Shown here: positions 15,288-23,834 of the stretch, piece by piece | Position numbering within the stretch: the stretch's first letter is position 1 | How the letters are laid out: every line of letters starts with the position of its first letter | Assembly (NCBI GenBank): GCA_002448815.1 | Contig: DKAJ01000005.1 | Location: 106,308-139,809 of the forward strand | From: Micavibrio sp. UBA6929 | GTDB taxonomy: Bacteria > Pseudomonadota > Alphaproteobacteria > Micavibrionales > Micavibrionaceae | Length of the DNA stretch: 33,502 nucleotides | Direction: 5' to 3' | The notes under the pieces: generated by a model | What the model was told of the DNA's origin: nothing | The model's input: only the letters and a program-made list of their open reading frames with translations | Databases searched by the model: none | Translations under genes and position numbers: made by a program

Positions 15288-15620
15288 ATGAATAGCTTAT
15301 TTAAAGGTCGCTTCTTTCTTAGAGATCACTTCCTTCTGTTGTTGGGGGCGTGTCTTGGTCTTTATTTTTCGTATCACGCCATCGCGGGACAGCGCGGTTT
15401 ATTGACTCTGCATAATGTCCAGAAAGACCTGACTGCCGAGCGCGCGCGCTTGTATGATGTGACGCTTGCAAGAGAAGTGCTTGAAAAGCGCGTCGTGATG
15501 CTTCGCCCTGATACGCTGGATCTTGATTACGCCGAAGAACTCGCTTTGTCGACTTTGGGATATCAGCGCCGCAGCGATGTGACGGTTTTAGGGTTATCCC
15601 CGAATGCTGCACAGCAATAA
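15288..15620 (+). CDS. ftsB: FtsB/DivIC-like septum formation initiator
   Basis: The 110-residue protein has one membrane segment (about residues 13-32, DHFLLLLGACLGLYFSYHAI), then a short coiled coil (LHNVQKDLTAERARLYDVTLAREVL split over about 40-75) and the family end with DTLDLDYAEELALSTLGY. This is the FtsB/DivIC architecture of the FtsBLQ divisome complex that activates septal wall synthesis. The ATG at 15288 is used; a TTG nine bases earlier is possible. It lies directly before the pdh operon, an arrangement common in alphaproteobacteria, and behind a GANTC-rich upstream region. Confidence 0.88.
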   Translation: MNSLFKGRFFLRDHFLLLLGACLGLYFSYHAIAGQRGLLTLHNVQKDLTAERARLYDVTLAREVLEKRVVMLRPDTLDLDYAEELALSTLGYQRRSDVTVLGLSPNAAQQ

Positions 15621-15707
15621 GTTTTCTTAACGCTTCCCCCTAGAAATCCTGCAGTAAATGGTGTAGCAGTAGTCTTCCGTTACTTTATATCAAGTGGAGA
15701 TATTGCT

Positions 15708-16709
15708 TTGGCTGCTAAAAAAACGAAATCGAGTGCTGCAAAAGTTAACAAAGACGAATTGCTTTCCCTGTACCGTGAAATGCTGTTGATCCGTCGCTTT
15801 GAAGAAAAAGCCGGTCAATTATATGGTATGGGTTTGATTGGTGGTTTCTGTCACCTTTATATCGGTCAAGAGGCCGTTGTGACAGGTATTCAATCCCAAC
15901 AAGAGCCTCAGGACACTGTTGTGACATCATACCGCGATCACGCGCATATGCTTGCGTGCGGGATGGATCCTAAGGGCATTATGGCTGAATTGACGGGCCG
16001 CATTGATGGTTACTCACGCGGTAAAGGCGGTTCTATGCACATGTTTAGCCGCGAAAAGAACTTCTTTGGCGGGCACGGCATTGTCGGTGCGAACGGCGCG
16101 ATTGGTACAGGTCTGGCGTTTTCTCATAAGTATAAGAAAGACGGCGGCGTTGCAGTGGCATACATGGGTGATGGCGCGGCAAACCAAGGACAGGTTGCGG
16201 AATGTTATAATATGGCAGCACTTTGGAAGCTGCCAATTTTGTATGTGATTGAGAATAACAAATATGCGATGGGGACGTCGAACAAGCGCTCTATCGCTGG
16301 TGAATTGCATAAACGCGGCGAAGGTTACGGCATCCCAGGCGAACAAGTTGACGGGATGGATGTTTTTGCTGTGCAAAAGGCTGCGCGCAAGGCGCTTGAT
16401 CATATTCGTTCGGGCAAGGGGCCATATATCCTTGAGATGATGACATATCGTTATCGTGGTCACTCGATGTCGGATCCTGCGAAATACCGCACAAAGGACG
16501 AGCTTAACACGATGAAGAATGAGCATGACCCGATTAATCAGGTGAAAGATATGCTGCAACAAGATGGCGTTGATGAAGCTGATCTGAAGGCCATTGATAA
16601 AGAGATTAAAGGCATTGTGGCAGAAGCAGCGACCTTTGCTCAGGAAAGCCCTGAACCTGATGAGGCAGAGCTTTGGACAGATGTTTTGATCGAAACAGAC
16701 GCCGCGTAA
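15708..16709 (+). CDS. pdhA: pyruvate dehydrogenase E1 component, alpha subunit
   Basis: The E1 alpha subunit binds thiamine diphosphate and decarboxylates pyruvate together with PdhB. The 333-residue protein has the ThDP motif GDGAANQGQVAECYNMA...IENN, the N-terminal IRRFEEKAGQLYGMGLIGGF block and the phosphorylation-loop region YRGHSMSDPAKYR typical of this family. The start is TTG at 15708, supported by GGAGA at proper spacing; no ATG fits until residue 31, which would cut conserved sequence. It is the first of four contiguous genes encoding the full complex. Confidence 0.97.
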   Translation: MAAKKTKSSAAKVNKDELLSLYREMLLIRRFEEKAGQLYGMGLIGGFCHLYIGQEAVVTGIQSQQEPQDTVVTSYRDHAHMLACGMDPKGIMAELTGRIDGYSRGKGGSMHMFSREKNFFGGHGIVGANGAIGTGLAFSHKYKKDGGVAVAYMGDGAANQGQVAECYNMAALWKLPILYVIENNKYAMGTSNKRSIAGELHKRGEGYGIPGEQVDGMDVFAVQKAARKALDHIRSGKGPYILEMMTYRYRGHSMSDPAKYRTKDELNTMKNEHDPINQVKDMLQQDGVDEADLKAIDKEIKGIVAEAATFAQESPEPDEAELWTDVLIETDAA

Positions 16710-16747
16710 ATAACAGAATTAGATTTGAAGAAAAGGTAGAATAGACC

Positions 16748-18166
16748 ATGCCAACACAAGTTTTAATGCCAGCGCTTTCGCCGACAATGACCGAAGGTAA
16801 CCTTGCAAAATGGCTGAAGGCCGAAGGTGATACTGTCGAGGCCGGTGACGTGATTGCCGAAATCGAAACAGACAAAGCCACAATGGAAGTCGAAGCCGTT
16901 GATGAAGGTGTTTTGGGTAAGATCCTCGTGTCAGAGGGCACGCAAGGCGTAGCTGTTAATACACCGATTGCTGTTTTGATTGAAGATGGCGAAAGCGTTG
17001 ACGACCTTGATTTGTCAGCCGCGAATGATGCCGCGCCAGAGGCATCATCAGATGATGCACCTGCAAGCGTTTCTTCATCGGATGCCGAGCAAGTCCTTGG
17101 CGCGGATGTAAAAGATCGCGATATTTTGTACGCACAAGGCAAAGTCATCGAGCCGCCTGTCTTTGACGAGGCGGCCTTTACTGACACGGCTGAATGCACG
17201 GTGCGCGTTGCGCTGCGCGATGCGATGGCCGAAGAAATGCGCCGTGATGAGCTTGTTCACTTGTTGGGTGAAGAGGTCGCAGAATATCAAGGTGCGTATA
17301 AAGTTTCAGAAGGCTTGCTGGATGAATTCGGCGCGGACCGCGTTATTGATACGCCAATTACCGAGCATGGCTTTACAGGTATGGCGGTTGGCGCAGCGAT
17401 GAACGGCCTGAAGCCTATCGTTGAATTTATGACTTGGAATTTTGGTATGCAGGCCATTGACCATATTATTAACTCGGCTGCGAAGACGCTTTATATGGCG
17501 GGCGGTCAGCTTGGGTGTCCGATTGTATTGCGCGGCCCGAACGGCGCGGCATCACGCGTTGGCGCGCAGCACTCGCAATGTTATGCAAGCTGGTATGCGC
17601 ATGTGCCTGGCCTTAAGGTTGTTGCACCATGGTCTGCGGCGGATGCAAAAGGCCTGATGAAGGCGGCTATTCGTGATCCAAACCCAGTGATTATCTTGGA
17701 AAATGAAATTTTGTACGGACAGTCATTTGAATGTCCAACGTCAGAAGATTTTGTTATTCCTATTGGCCGCGCCAGGATCGAGCGCAGCGGCGCAGACGTC
17801 ACAATCGTGTCGTATTCGATTATGGTTGGTAAAGCGATGGAAGCGGCGGCAGAGCTTGCCGAGCAAGGCATTGATGCAGAGGTGATTAACCTGCGCACAA
17901 TTCGCCCGCTTGATCGCTATACGATTTTGGAAAGCTTGAAGAAAACAAACCGCCTTGTGTGCGTTGAAGAGGGCTGGCCTTTTGCAGGTGTCGGCGCTGA
18001 GATTGCCGCGCTATGTATGGAGCATGGTTTTGATTACCTTGACGCGCCAGTTGAGCGCGTGTGCGGTAAAGACGTTCCAATGCCTTATGCAGCGAACCTT
18101 GAAGCACTTGCCTTGCCGCAGCCTGCTGACATTGTCGGCGCGGTGAAAAAGGTTTGTTATAAATAA
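16748..18166 (+). CDS. pdhB: pyruvate dehydrogenase E1 component, beta subunit with lipoyl domain
   Basis: The 472-residue protein starts with a complete biotinyl-lipoyl domain (residues 1-80, lipoyl Lys43 in IETDKATMEVEA), then an Ala/Ser/Asp-rich linker (about 88-120), then the E1 beta transketolase-like region (about 145-472) with MAEEMRRDELVHLLGEEVAEYQGAYKV, RVGAQHSQ and the C-terminal LRTIRPLD...CVEEGWPFAGVGAEI. The lipoyl-E1beta fusion is a hallmark of alphaproteobacterial PDH. A 48-base stretch of the lipoyl coding sequence is identical to pdhC. Confidence 0.97.
   Translation: MPTQVLMPALSPTMTEGNLAKWLKAEGDTVEAGDVIAEIETDKATMEVEAVDEGVLGKILVSEGTQGVAVNTPIAVLIEDGESVDDLDLSAANDAAPEASSDDAPASVSSSDAEQVLGADVKDRDILYAQGKVIEPPVFDEAAFTDTAECTVRVALRDAMAEEMRRDELVHLLGEEVAEYQGAYKVSEGLLDEFGADRVIDTPITEHGFTGMAVGAAMNGLKPIVEFMTWNFGMQAIDHIINSAAKTLYMAGGQLGCPIVLRGPNGAASRVGAQHSQCYASWYAHVPGLKVVAPWSAADAKGLMKAAIRDPNPVIILENEILYGQSFECPTSEDFVIPIGRARIERSGADVTIVSYSIMVGKAMEAAAELAEQGIDAEVINLRTIRPLDRYTILESLKKTNRLVCVEEGWPFAGVGAEIAALCMEHGFDYLDAPVERVCGKDVPMPYAANLEALALPQPADIVGAVKKVCYK
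16862..16909 (+). repeat. 48-base exact repeat, copy 1 (pdhB lipoyl domain)
   Basis: These 48 bases are identical to 18315-18362 in pdhC and encode the residues around lipoyl Lys43. Flanking sequence is similar but shows synonymous differences. Confidence 0.9.
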
Positions 18167-18200
18167 TTAGACGAGAAAAGAAGTTAAGGGATAAATATTC

Positions 18201-19490
18201 ATGCCTATTAAAGTAACGATGCCGGCGCTATCGCCAACAATGACAGATGGAACGCTTGCTAACTGGCTTAAGGCCGAAGGGGATACTGTTGAGGCAGGCG
18301 ATGTGATCGCTGAGATCGAAACAGACAAAGCCACAATGGAAGTCGAAGCCGTTGATGAAGGTATCTTGGGTAAAATTCTCATCGAAGCGGGTACGCAAAA
18401 CGTCCCTGTGAATGATGTTATTGCGGTGTTGCTTGAAGACGGTGAAGATGCAAGCGCAATTGACGGGTTCTTGGCGAATGATAATGGCGCGCCAGCGGCG
18501 GCTCCTGCTGCCGAGGCCTCTGCGCCTGCTGCGGATGACAAGCCTGCGGCATCGTCTGCCCCTACAGCGCCTGCGTCAAATGATGGCAAACGCATTTTTG
18601 TTTCTCCGCTTGCGCGCCGCATTGCGGCTGATAAGGGCATTGATCTTTCGACGTTGACGGGGACAGGCCCACGCGGACGTATTGTTAAAGCTGACGTTGA
18701 AAATGCTAAACCTGGCGCGGCGCCATCTGCGGCGGCCTCTGCGCCTGCAAGTAAACTTGCGGCAAGCGGCCCAGATGCCAAACAGCTTGCTGATATGCTT
18801 GGCATGGAATACGAAGCCATTCCAAATAACAATATCAAGAAAGTAACGGCGCAGCGCCTTACAGAATCAAAGCAGACTATTCCACATTTCTATCTGTCGG
18901 TTGACTGTCAGCTGGATAATCTTCTTGCCGCGCGTAAGAAGTTGAACGATCAGGCGGACGGGGCGTACAAGCTTTCTGTGAATGACTTTATCATTAAGGC
19001 CTCTGCAATGGCGCTAAAAAGCTATCCTGCGGCGAATGTTGCATGGACAGATGATGCCTTGTTGCAGTTTAAACACGCAGATATTTCAATTGCGGTTGCA
19101 ACGCCAACAGGTTTGATTACGCCGATTGTTAAGGCCGCAGAAGAAAAAGGCTTGGCGGAGATTTCGAACGAGATGAAAGATCTTGCAGGGCGCGCCCGTG
19201 AAGGCAAGCTTAAGCCGCATGAATTCCAAGGCGGAACATTTTCCATTTCAAACCTTGGTATGTTTGGCGTGAATAACTTCCAAGCGATTGTGAACCCGCC
19301 GCAAAGCTGTATTTTGGCGGTTGGTGCAGGTAATCAAGTGCCTGTTGTTGAAAATGGTGAGGTTAAAATCCGCACAGTGATGAATGTCACGCTTTCAACC
19401 GACCACCGCAGCGTTGACGGCGCCGTGGGTGCAGAGTTCTTGCAGCACTTTAAGCGCTATATCGAGAACCCTGTGAGTATGCTGGTTTAA
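18201..19490 (+). CDS. pdhC: dihydrolipoamide acetyltransferase, E2 of pyruvate dehydrogenase
   Basis: E2 is the core of the complex and transfers acetyl groups from lipoyl to CoA. The 429-residue protein has one lipoyl domain (1-80, Lys43 in ETDKATME), an Ala/Pro-rich linker (about 92-130), a peripheral-subunit-binding domain (about 132-168, FVSPLARRIAADKGIDLS...GPRGRIVKADV) that holds E1/E3, a second Ala/Pro linker, and the catalytic domain (about 200-429) with the active-site STDHRSVDGAVGAEFL. It has a single lipoyl domain, compensated by the extra one on PdhB. Confidence 0.97.
   Translation: MPIKVTMPALSPTMTDGTLANWLKAEGDTVEAGDVIAEIETDKATMEVEAVDEGILGKILIEAGTQNVPVNDVIAVLLEDGEDASAIDGFLANDNGAPAAAPAAEASAPAADDKPAASSAPTAPASNDGKRIFVSPLARRIAADKGIDLSTLTGTGPRGRIVKADVENAKPGAAPSAAASAPASKLAASGPDAKQLADMLGMEYEAIPNNNIKKVTAQRLTESKQTIPHFYLSVDCQLDNLLAARKKLNDQADGAYKLSVNDFIIKASAMALKSYPAANVAWTDDALLQFKHADISIAVATPTGLITPIVKAAEEKGLAEISNEMKDLAGRAREGKLKPHEFQGGTFSISNLGMFGVNNFQAIVNPPQSCILAVGAGNQVPVVENGEVKIRTVMNVTLSTDHRSVDGAVGAEFLQHFKRYIENPVSMLV
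18315..18362 (+). repeat. 48-base exact repeat, copy 2 (pdhC lipoyl domain)
   Basis: This is the partner of 16862-16909 in pdhB and lies in the same codon register around lipoyl Lys43. Confidence 0.9.
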
Positions 19491-19532
19491 TTTTATTCAT
19501 TTTTATCCTAGAAAAAGCGAGAGATATTTCTT

Positions 19533-20933
19533 ATGGCTGATACAAATTTTGATGTTGTTGTAATTGGTGGTGGCCCGGGCGGTTACGTTGCTGCGATCCG
19601 CGCGGCGCAGTTGAAAATGAAGGTCGCCGTGGTTGAAGCCAATCACCTAGGCGGGATTTGTTTGAACTGGGGCTGTATCCCAACGAAGGCGCTTTTGCGC
19701 TCAAGTGAAATTCACCATCTTGCACAAGTGTCCGAGCAATTCGGCATTAAGGTTGAAGGTCTGTCATTTGATATCAAAAAGATTGTCGAGCGTTCACGCG
19801 CTGTATCAAAGCAGTTATCTGGCGGTATTGCGCATTTGCTGAAGAAAAACAAAGTGACGGTTTTTGATGGCTGGGGCAAGCTTGCAGGTAATGGTCAGGT
19901 CGCCGTTGAAAAGGATGGTAAGGTTCAAAATACTTTGAAGGCCAAGCATATTATCCTTGCCACTGGCGCGCGTGCGCGTGCATTGCCTGGCCTGGAGCCT
20001 GATGGCAAACAGGTTTGGAGCTACCGCGAGGCAATGGTGCCTGAAGAGATGCCAAAAAGTGTTTTGGTTGTGGGGTCTGGCGCGATTGGCATTGAGTTTG
20101 CCTCTTTCTATAAAACACTTGGCGCAGATGTGACTGTGGTTGAGATTATGGATCAGGTTATGCCTGTTGAAGATAAGGAAATTTCTGATTTTGCGCGTAA
20201 GCAATTTGAAAAGCAGGGCATGAAAATTATAACAGGCGCGAAGGTTGCGAAGCTGGATAAAGGCGCGAAGAGCGTTAAAGTGACAGTTGAGAAAGGCAAG
20301 AAAACCGAAGTGATCGAAGTTGAAAAAGTGATCGCAGCGGTTGGCATTGTTCCGAATGTTGAGAATATCGGTCTGGAGAAAACCAAAATCAAACAAGATC
20401 GCGGTCATATCGTCACGGATGAATATTCAAAAACGGATGAGGCAGGCATTTACGCGATTGGTGATGTTGCGGGCGCGCCATGGCTTGCGCACAAGGCCTC
20501 ACACGAAGGCATTATTTGCGTTGAGAAGATCGCTGGTTTGAATAATGTTCATCCGCTTAAAAAGGCGAATATTCCGGGCTGTACTTACTGTTCACCGCAG
20601 GTGGCATCTGTTGGTTTGACCGAAGCCAAAGCGAAAGAGCAGGGCTATGACATTAAGGTTGGTCGTTTTCCGTTTATGGGCAATGGTAAGGCCATTGCCT
20701 TGGGCGAGCCTGAAGGTCTTGTGAAGACAATCTTTGATAAGAAGACTGGTGAGCTTTTAGGTGCGCACATGGTTGGCGCAGAAGTGACTGAGATGATCCA
20801 AGGGTTTGTGATCGGTAAAACGATGGAAGCCGTTGAAGAAGACTTTATGCATACGATCTTCCCGCATCCGACATTGTCAGAAATGATGCATGAAAGTGTA
20901 CTTGATGCGTATGGCAAAGTTGTCCATATGTAA
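19533..20933 (+). CDS. lpd: dihydrolipoamide dehydrogenase, E3
   Basis: E3 reoxidises dihydrolipoamide with FAD and NAD. The 466-residue flavoprotein has the FAD fingerprint VVIGGGPGGYVAAIRAA, the redox disulfide GICLNWGCIPTKALLR (Cys43, Cys48), the NAD fingerprint VVGSGAIGIEFASFYKTLG, the second FAD motif YAIGDVAGAPWLAHKA and the dimer-interface His-Glu pair HTIFPHPTLSEMM. A GAGAGATAT sequence precedes ATG 19533. It is the last gene of the pdh operon and is followed by a strong terminator. Confidence 0.97.
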   Translation: MADTNFDVVVIGGGPGGYVAAIRAAQLKMKVAVVEANHLGGICLNWGCIPTKALLRSSEIHHLAQVSEQFGIKVEGLSFDIKKIVERSRAVSKQLSGGIAHLLKKNKVTVFDGWGKLAGNGQVAVEKDGKVQNTLKAKHIILATGARARALPGLEPDGKQVWSYREAMVPEEMPKSVLVVGSGAIGIEFASFYKTLGADVTVVEIMDQVMPVEDKEISDFARKQFEKQGMKIITGAKVAKLDKGAKSVKVTVEKGKKTEVIEVEKVIAAVGIVPNVENIGLEKTKIKQDRGHIVTDEYSKTDEAGIYAIGDVAGAPWLAHKASHEGIICVEKIAGLNNVHPLKKANIPGCTYCSPQVASVGLTEAKAKEQGYDIKVGRFPFMGNGKAIALGEPEGLVKTIFDKKTGELLGAHMVGAEVTEMIQGFVIGKTMEAVEEDFMHTIFPHPTLSEMMHESVLDAYGKVVHM

Positions 20934-20979
20934 GGCCTGATTGACGCTTTATTTCGTCACTCCGAACACTTTCTTTTGA

Positions 20980-21025
20980 ATTAATGCGCTGTTTGTGCGG
21001 CGCATTAATATATTCTTTATTTTTA
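20980..21025 (+). terminator. rho-independent terminator of the pdh operon
   Basis: ATTAATGCGC (20980-20989) pairs with GCGCATTAAT (21000-21009) around a 10-base loop. A T-rich stretch to about 21025 follows. It lies 46 bases after the lpd stop. Confidence 0.85.
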
Positions 21026-21078
21026 TTGTGGTATTTTGATCCTTGAGCAAACTATTTTCTCAAGTGTGGAGGAACCCA

Positions 21079-21519
21079 ATGAGCGAAGAACAGAAAATTG
21101 AAGAGCCAGCACCAGAAGCCCCAAAGGCCGAAGTTAAGGCAGATAAAACTGCAGATGCTAAGCCTGCAGAGCAGAATCATCATCCTCTTGTGTCAAATGT
21201 TATGGCCAAGATTCCAGCATTTAAAGCGAAAGTGCATAGTGTCATTGCAGAAAAAGCACCTGTGGTGAAAGATAAGCTTGTGTCGGCGCTTGATAAGATG
21301 GCTGAGCATTCTGATAAAGCAAAAGATATAGAAAAAGAAAAGGCCGAAAAGGCGCAGGCGAAAGCCGAGGCTGATAAGGCCAAATTTGAAGCGGATAAGG
21401 CCAAGCAAGCGGCAGAAAAGCCGAAGGCTGAGGAGAAGAAAGAAGATCCTCCGAAAGAAGAGCCTTTGAAGGAAGAACCTGCCGCGGCAGTTGAAGAAGA
21501 AAAGAAAGAGGCCTCATAG
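21079..21519 (+). CDS. Lys/Glu/Ala-rich low-complexity protein
   Basis: This 146-residue protein matches no family I recognise. It starts at ATG 21079 behind a perfect GGAGG, so it is very likely expressed. The N-terminus (1-45) is acidic and Pro/Ala/Glu/Lys-rich. A more hydrophobic helix follows at about 50-75 (NVMAKIPAFKAKVHSVIAEK). From about 77 to 118 it is a highly charged heptad-like helix with repeated AEADKAK/FEADKAK units. The tail is KEEP-rich. There is no signal peptide. It could be a cytosolic coiled-coil or structural protein. A 6-base hairpin CTTGAG/CTCAAG (21042-21047, 21059-21064) lies just before the ribosome binding site. The terminator overlaps its last codons. Confidence 0.75.
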   Translation: MSEEQKIEEPAPEAPKAEVKADKTADAKPAEQNHHPLVSNVMAKIPAFKAKVHSVIAEKAPVVKDKLVSALDKMAEHSDKAKDIEKEKAEKAQAKAEADKAKFEADKAKQAAEKPKAEEKKEDPPKEEPLKEEPAAAVEEEKKEAS

Positions 21520-21534
21520 GCCTCTTTTATTTTG
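21505..21534. terminator. bidirectional terminator overlapping a stop codon
   Basis: AAAGAGGCCT (21505-21514), loop CAT, and AGGCCTCTTT (21518-21527) form a 10-base stem followed by a T-rich run. The TAG stop codon (21517-21519) lies in the loop and the 3' arm. On the minus strand the hairpin is followed by TCTTTTCTTC, so it can also end the queCDEF transcript. Confidence 0.85.
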
Positions 21535-21556
21535 TTCATAAACAAGAATGAGGCTG

Positions 21557-22015
21557 TTAACCGCGCCCTTTATAGTTTTCAACGCCTTGTGTTGGAACCC
21601 AAACACCTTTTGGCGCTTCGCCTGTTTGGTAGAATATATCAATGGGGATGCCGCCGCGTGGATACCAATACCCGCCGATGCGAAGCCACGCAGGATTAAT
21701 CTCGTCAATCAGGCGGCGTGCAATTGAAATGGTACAATCTTCATGGAACGCGCCATGATTGCGGAATGATCCTAAAAATAGCTTTAATGATTTGCTCTCG
21801 ACGAGCCAGTCGGCTGGTACGTAATCAATCACCAGATGCGCGAAATCAGGCGCACCAGTTAGCGGGCAAAGTGATGTGAACTCTGGCGCGGAAAATCGTA
21901 CGCAGTATTGGACATCTTTTTGCGGGTTTTCAACCTTTTCAATTGATGCCTTCTCAGGGGTTTCCGGCAGGGGCGTTTTTGCGCCAAGCTGGGTTAGGTT
22001 TTCATAGATACTCAT
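21557..22015 (-). CDS. queF: NADPH-dependent preQ0 reductase QueF
   Basis: QueF reduces the nitrile of preQ0 to the amine preQ1. The 152 residues are the short unimodular type I form. The catalytic Cys lies in FTSLCPLTGAPDFA, with the Asp proton donor just after it. The family motif ESKSLKLFLGSFRNHGAFHED covers 20-odd residues around the substrate pocket, and the C-terminus has RGGIPIDIFYQ. It is the last gene of queC-queD-queE-queF, six bases after the queE stop, and runs to the bidirectional terminator at 21505. Confidence 0.96.
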   Translation of the reverse strand: MSIYENLTQLGAKTPLPETPEKASIEKVENPQKDVQYCVRFSAPEFTSLCPLTGAPDFAHLVIDYVPADWLVESKSLKLFLGSFRNHGAFHEDCTISIARRLIDEINPAWLRIGGYWYPRGGIPIDIFYQTGEAPKGVWVPTQGVENYKGRG

Positions 22016-22021
22016 GTGTTT

Positions 22022-22738
22022 TTAAACTCCTCTTTCGTTGCCCCATAGATAGACATGAAGCTGGGGTAAAATGATGGGGGTGAACCATTGGTCTTGGGTA
22101 ATGCGATCAACCAGTGCGCGCATGTCAGCGCTTAGGTTATCCATGTTGATATGATCCTTGCTGACTTGAGTATTACATGGCTGCAGGTAAAGGGGTAGGT
22201 GCGGTAAATGTGCGTGCGCTTCTTTGGCGTAGGCGTAATCTTCATCATTGGCGATGACGATTTTGAGGGAGACTTTAGTGTTCGCGCCTGCCGCGTTTGC
22301 ACAATCACGCAGGATGTCCCAATTTGTGCTCATGCCGCTAGACGGGGGTTTGGGGCTAAGCGTTAAGATGTCGAGGTCTTTAAACCAGTCTTGTGCGATG
22401 CTGCCCTGCGTTTCCATGGCGAAGCTGTATCCATCTTGCTTGCCGGCTTGGATGAGGGCGCTGCAATCTTGTGTGGCGGGGTTGCCGCCTGACAGTGTGA
22501 TGGTTAGGGGCTTGCCCGAGGATAGATCTTTTACGCGTTTCATGATGGCTTGAGCGTTCATTGGTTTCCAGTCGCGACGATATGTGCTTTCAACGGCGTA
22601 GAGCGTATCGCACCAAGCGCAGCGATAATCACATCCGCCTGTGCGCACAAAGACGGTCGGCTGCCCGATAAGGGCGCCTTCACCTTGTATGGTGGGGCCG
22701 AAAATTTCGCTAATGCGGATTGTGGGCTCTGCGGTCAT
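22022..22738 (-). CDS. queE: 7-carboxy-7-deazaguanine synthase QueE
   Basis: QueE is a radical-SAM enzyme that converts carboxy-tetrahydropterin to carboxy-deazaguanine. The 238-residue protein from ATG 22738 has EIFGPTIQGEGALIGQPTVF and the cluster motif GGCDYRCAWCDT (CX3CX2C), then TLSGGNPA for SAM binding. The C-terminal YLQPCNT fits. A much longer in-frame extension would run through queD and is rejected. The gap to queD is 10 bases and to queF 6 bases. Confidence 0.95.
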   Translation of the reverse strand: MTAEPTIRISEIFGPTIQGEGALIGQPTVFVRTGGCDYRCAWCDTLYAVESTYRRDWKPMNAQAIMKRVKDLSSGKPLTITLSGGNPATQDCSALIQAGKQDGYSFAMETQGSIAQDWFKDLDILTLSPKPPSSGMSTNWDILRDCANAAGANTKVSLKIVIANDEDYAYAKEAHAHLPHLPLYLQPCNTQVSKDHINMDNLSADMRALVDRITQDQWFTPIILPQLHVYLWGNERGV

Positions 22739-22748
22739 GATGCGTGCT

Positions 22749-23111
22749 TTATTTGCTTGGGCGGTATTCGGCCATGCTTTTTGGGGTTTCTGATACGCGC
22801 ACGGCAGAGACTTCGCTCCACCGCGCTTTGCACCAATCGAAGATATATTTTGCGATTTGCTCGGCCGTGACATTGTCATCGCCTAGGATGTCGTTGAGGT
22901 GATGATGGTCGAGCTTATCATCAATAAAGCGTTTTAGGTCATCCAGTTCGCGATAGTCACGCACAAAGCCATAAGCGTTGAGCGTTTCAGATTGCAATTC
23001 AACTGTCACGACATAGTTATGCCCATGCATCCGCGAGCAGGGGTGGTCGCTGGGCAGTTGTGGCAGGATATGCGAAGCCGAGAAATGATAATCTTTACTA
23101 ATTGTATACAT
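22749..23111 (-). CDS. queD: 6-carboxytetrahydropterin synthase QueD
   Basis: QueD makes 6-carboxytetrahydropterin from dihydroneopterin triphosphate. The 120 residues start at ATG 23111 with MYTISKDYHFSASHIL. The zinc His residues lie in HFSASH and MHGHNY, the catalytic Cys in HPCSRMHGH, the Asp-His pair in LDHHHLND and the Glu in VRVSET. It lies 5 bases downstream of queC. Extra residues from an upstream start inside queC are rejected. Confidence 0.95.
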   Translation of the reverse strand: MYTISKDYHFSASHILPQLPSDHPCSRMHGHNYVVTVELQSETLNAYGFVRDYRELDDLKRFIDDKLDHHHLNDILGDDNVTAEQIAKYIFDWCKARWSEVSAVRVSETPKSMAEYRPSK

Positions 23112-23116
23112 GAGGG

Positions 23117-23827
23117 TTAGCTCGCTTTCTTGTTGTGCGCCTTGATGGCTTCGCGCCAATAATTAGGATCGGCATATTTCGTTGGGTCGCTTGCGCCTGC
23201 TTCGTCAAAAGCTTCGCGGCGTTCGACACATGTGCCGCAGCGCCCGCAATGTAGGTCGCCGCCCTTGTAACATGACCAAGTTTGCGCAAAGGGGACGTTG
23301 AGGCGCGCACCTTCGGCGGCAATAGCGCCTTTGCTATCATGAATAAAAGGGGTGAGCAATTTGATGTCGTTTAATCCCTCAAGGGCGCGGGCTTGCATAG
23401 TTTCAAAACTTTGTGCGAAGCCTGGGCGGCAATCAGGATAGATGAAATGATCGCCGCCATGAAAGGCTGCAGCCACGGCGTCAGCATTTTGTGCGGCGGC
23501 AATGCCGTATGCGATGCTGAGCATAATAGCGTTACGGTTGGGCACAACGGTCACTTTCATTGTGTCTTCGGCGTAATGCCCGTCTGGAACGTTGATATGA
23601 TCATCGGTCAGGGCAGAGCCACTCAGATGAGCGCCAATGGATGAGATATCAATAACGTGATGAGGAACGTTTAGAGCGTCGGCGCATTGCTTGGCGCAAG
23701 CGATCTCTTTTTTATGGCGCTGGCCATAGTCAAAGGATATTAGACCAGCGAGGGTTTGTTCTTTGGCGATTTTGTATGCCAGTGTGACGGAGTCCATGCC
23801 GCCAGAGCAAATCACAAATGTTTTCAT
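23117..23827 (-). CDS. queC: 7-cyano-7-deazaguanine synthase QueC
   Basis: QueC turns carboxy-deazaguanine into preQ0 using ATP and ammonia. The 236-residue protein has the PP-loop SGGMDSVTLAYKIA at the N-terminus, FDYGQRHKKE, VPNRNAIMLSIAYGIA, and the C-terminal zinc site WSCYKGGDLHCGRCGTCVER with four Cys. ATG 23827 sits seven bases after the AAGGA that forms the end of the preQ1-I-type riboswitch. It heads the queCDEF operon. Confidence 0.97.
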   Translation of the reverse strand: MKTFVICSGGMDSVTLAYKIAKEQTLAGLISFDYGQRHKKEIACAKQCADALNVPHHVIDISSIGAHLSGSALTDDHINVPDGHYAEDTMKVTVVPNRNAIMLSIAYGIAAAQNADAVAAAFHGGDHFIYPDCRPGFAQSFETMQARALEGLNDIKLLTPFIHDSKGAIAAEGARLNVPFAQTWSCYKGGDLHCGRCGTCVERREAFDEAGASDPTKYADPNYWREAIKAHNKKAS

Positions 23828-23834
23828 GTTACTT

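Noticed and set aside
22739..22879. Longer QueE with a 47-residue N-terminal extension
   Set aside because: The extension is the out-of-frame reading of queD; ATG 22738 gives the normal family length.
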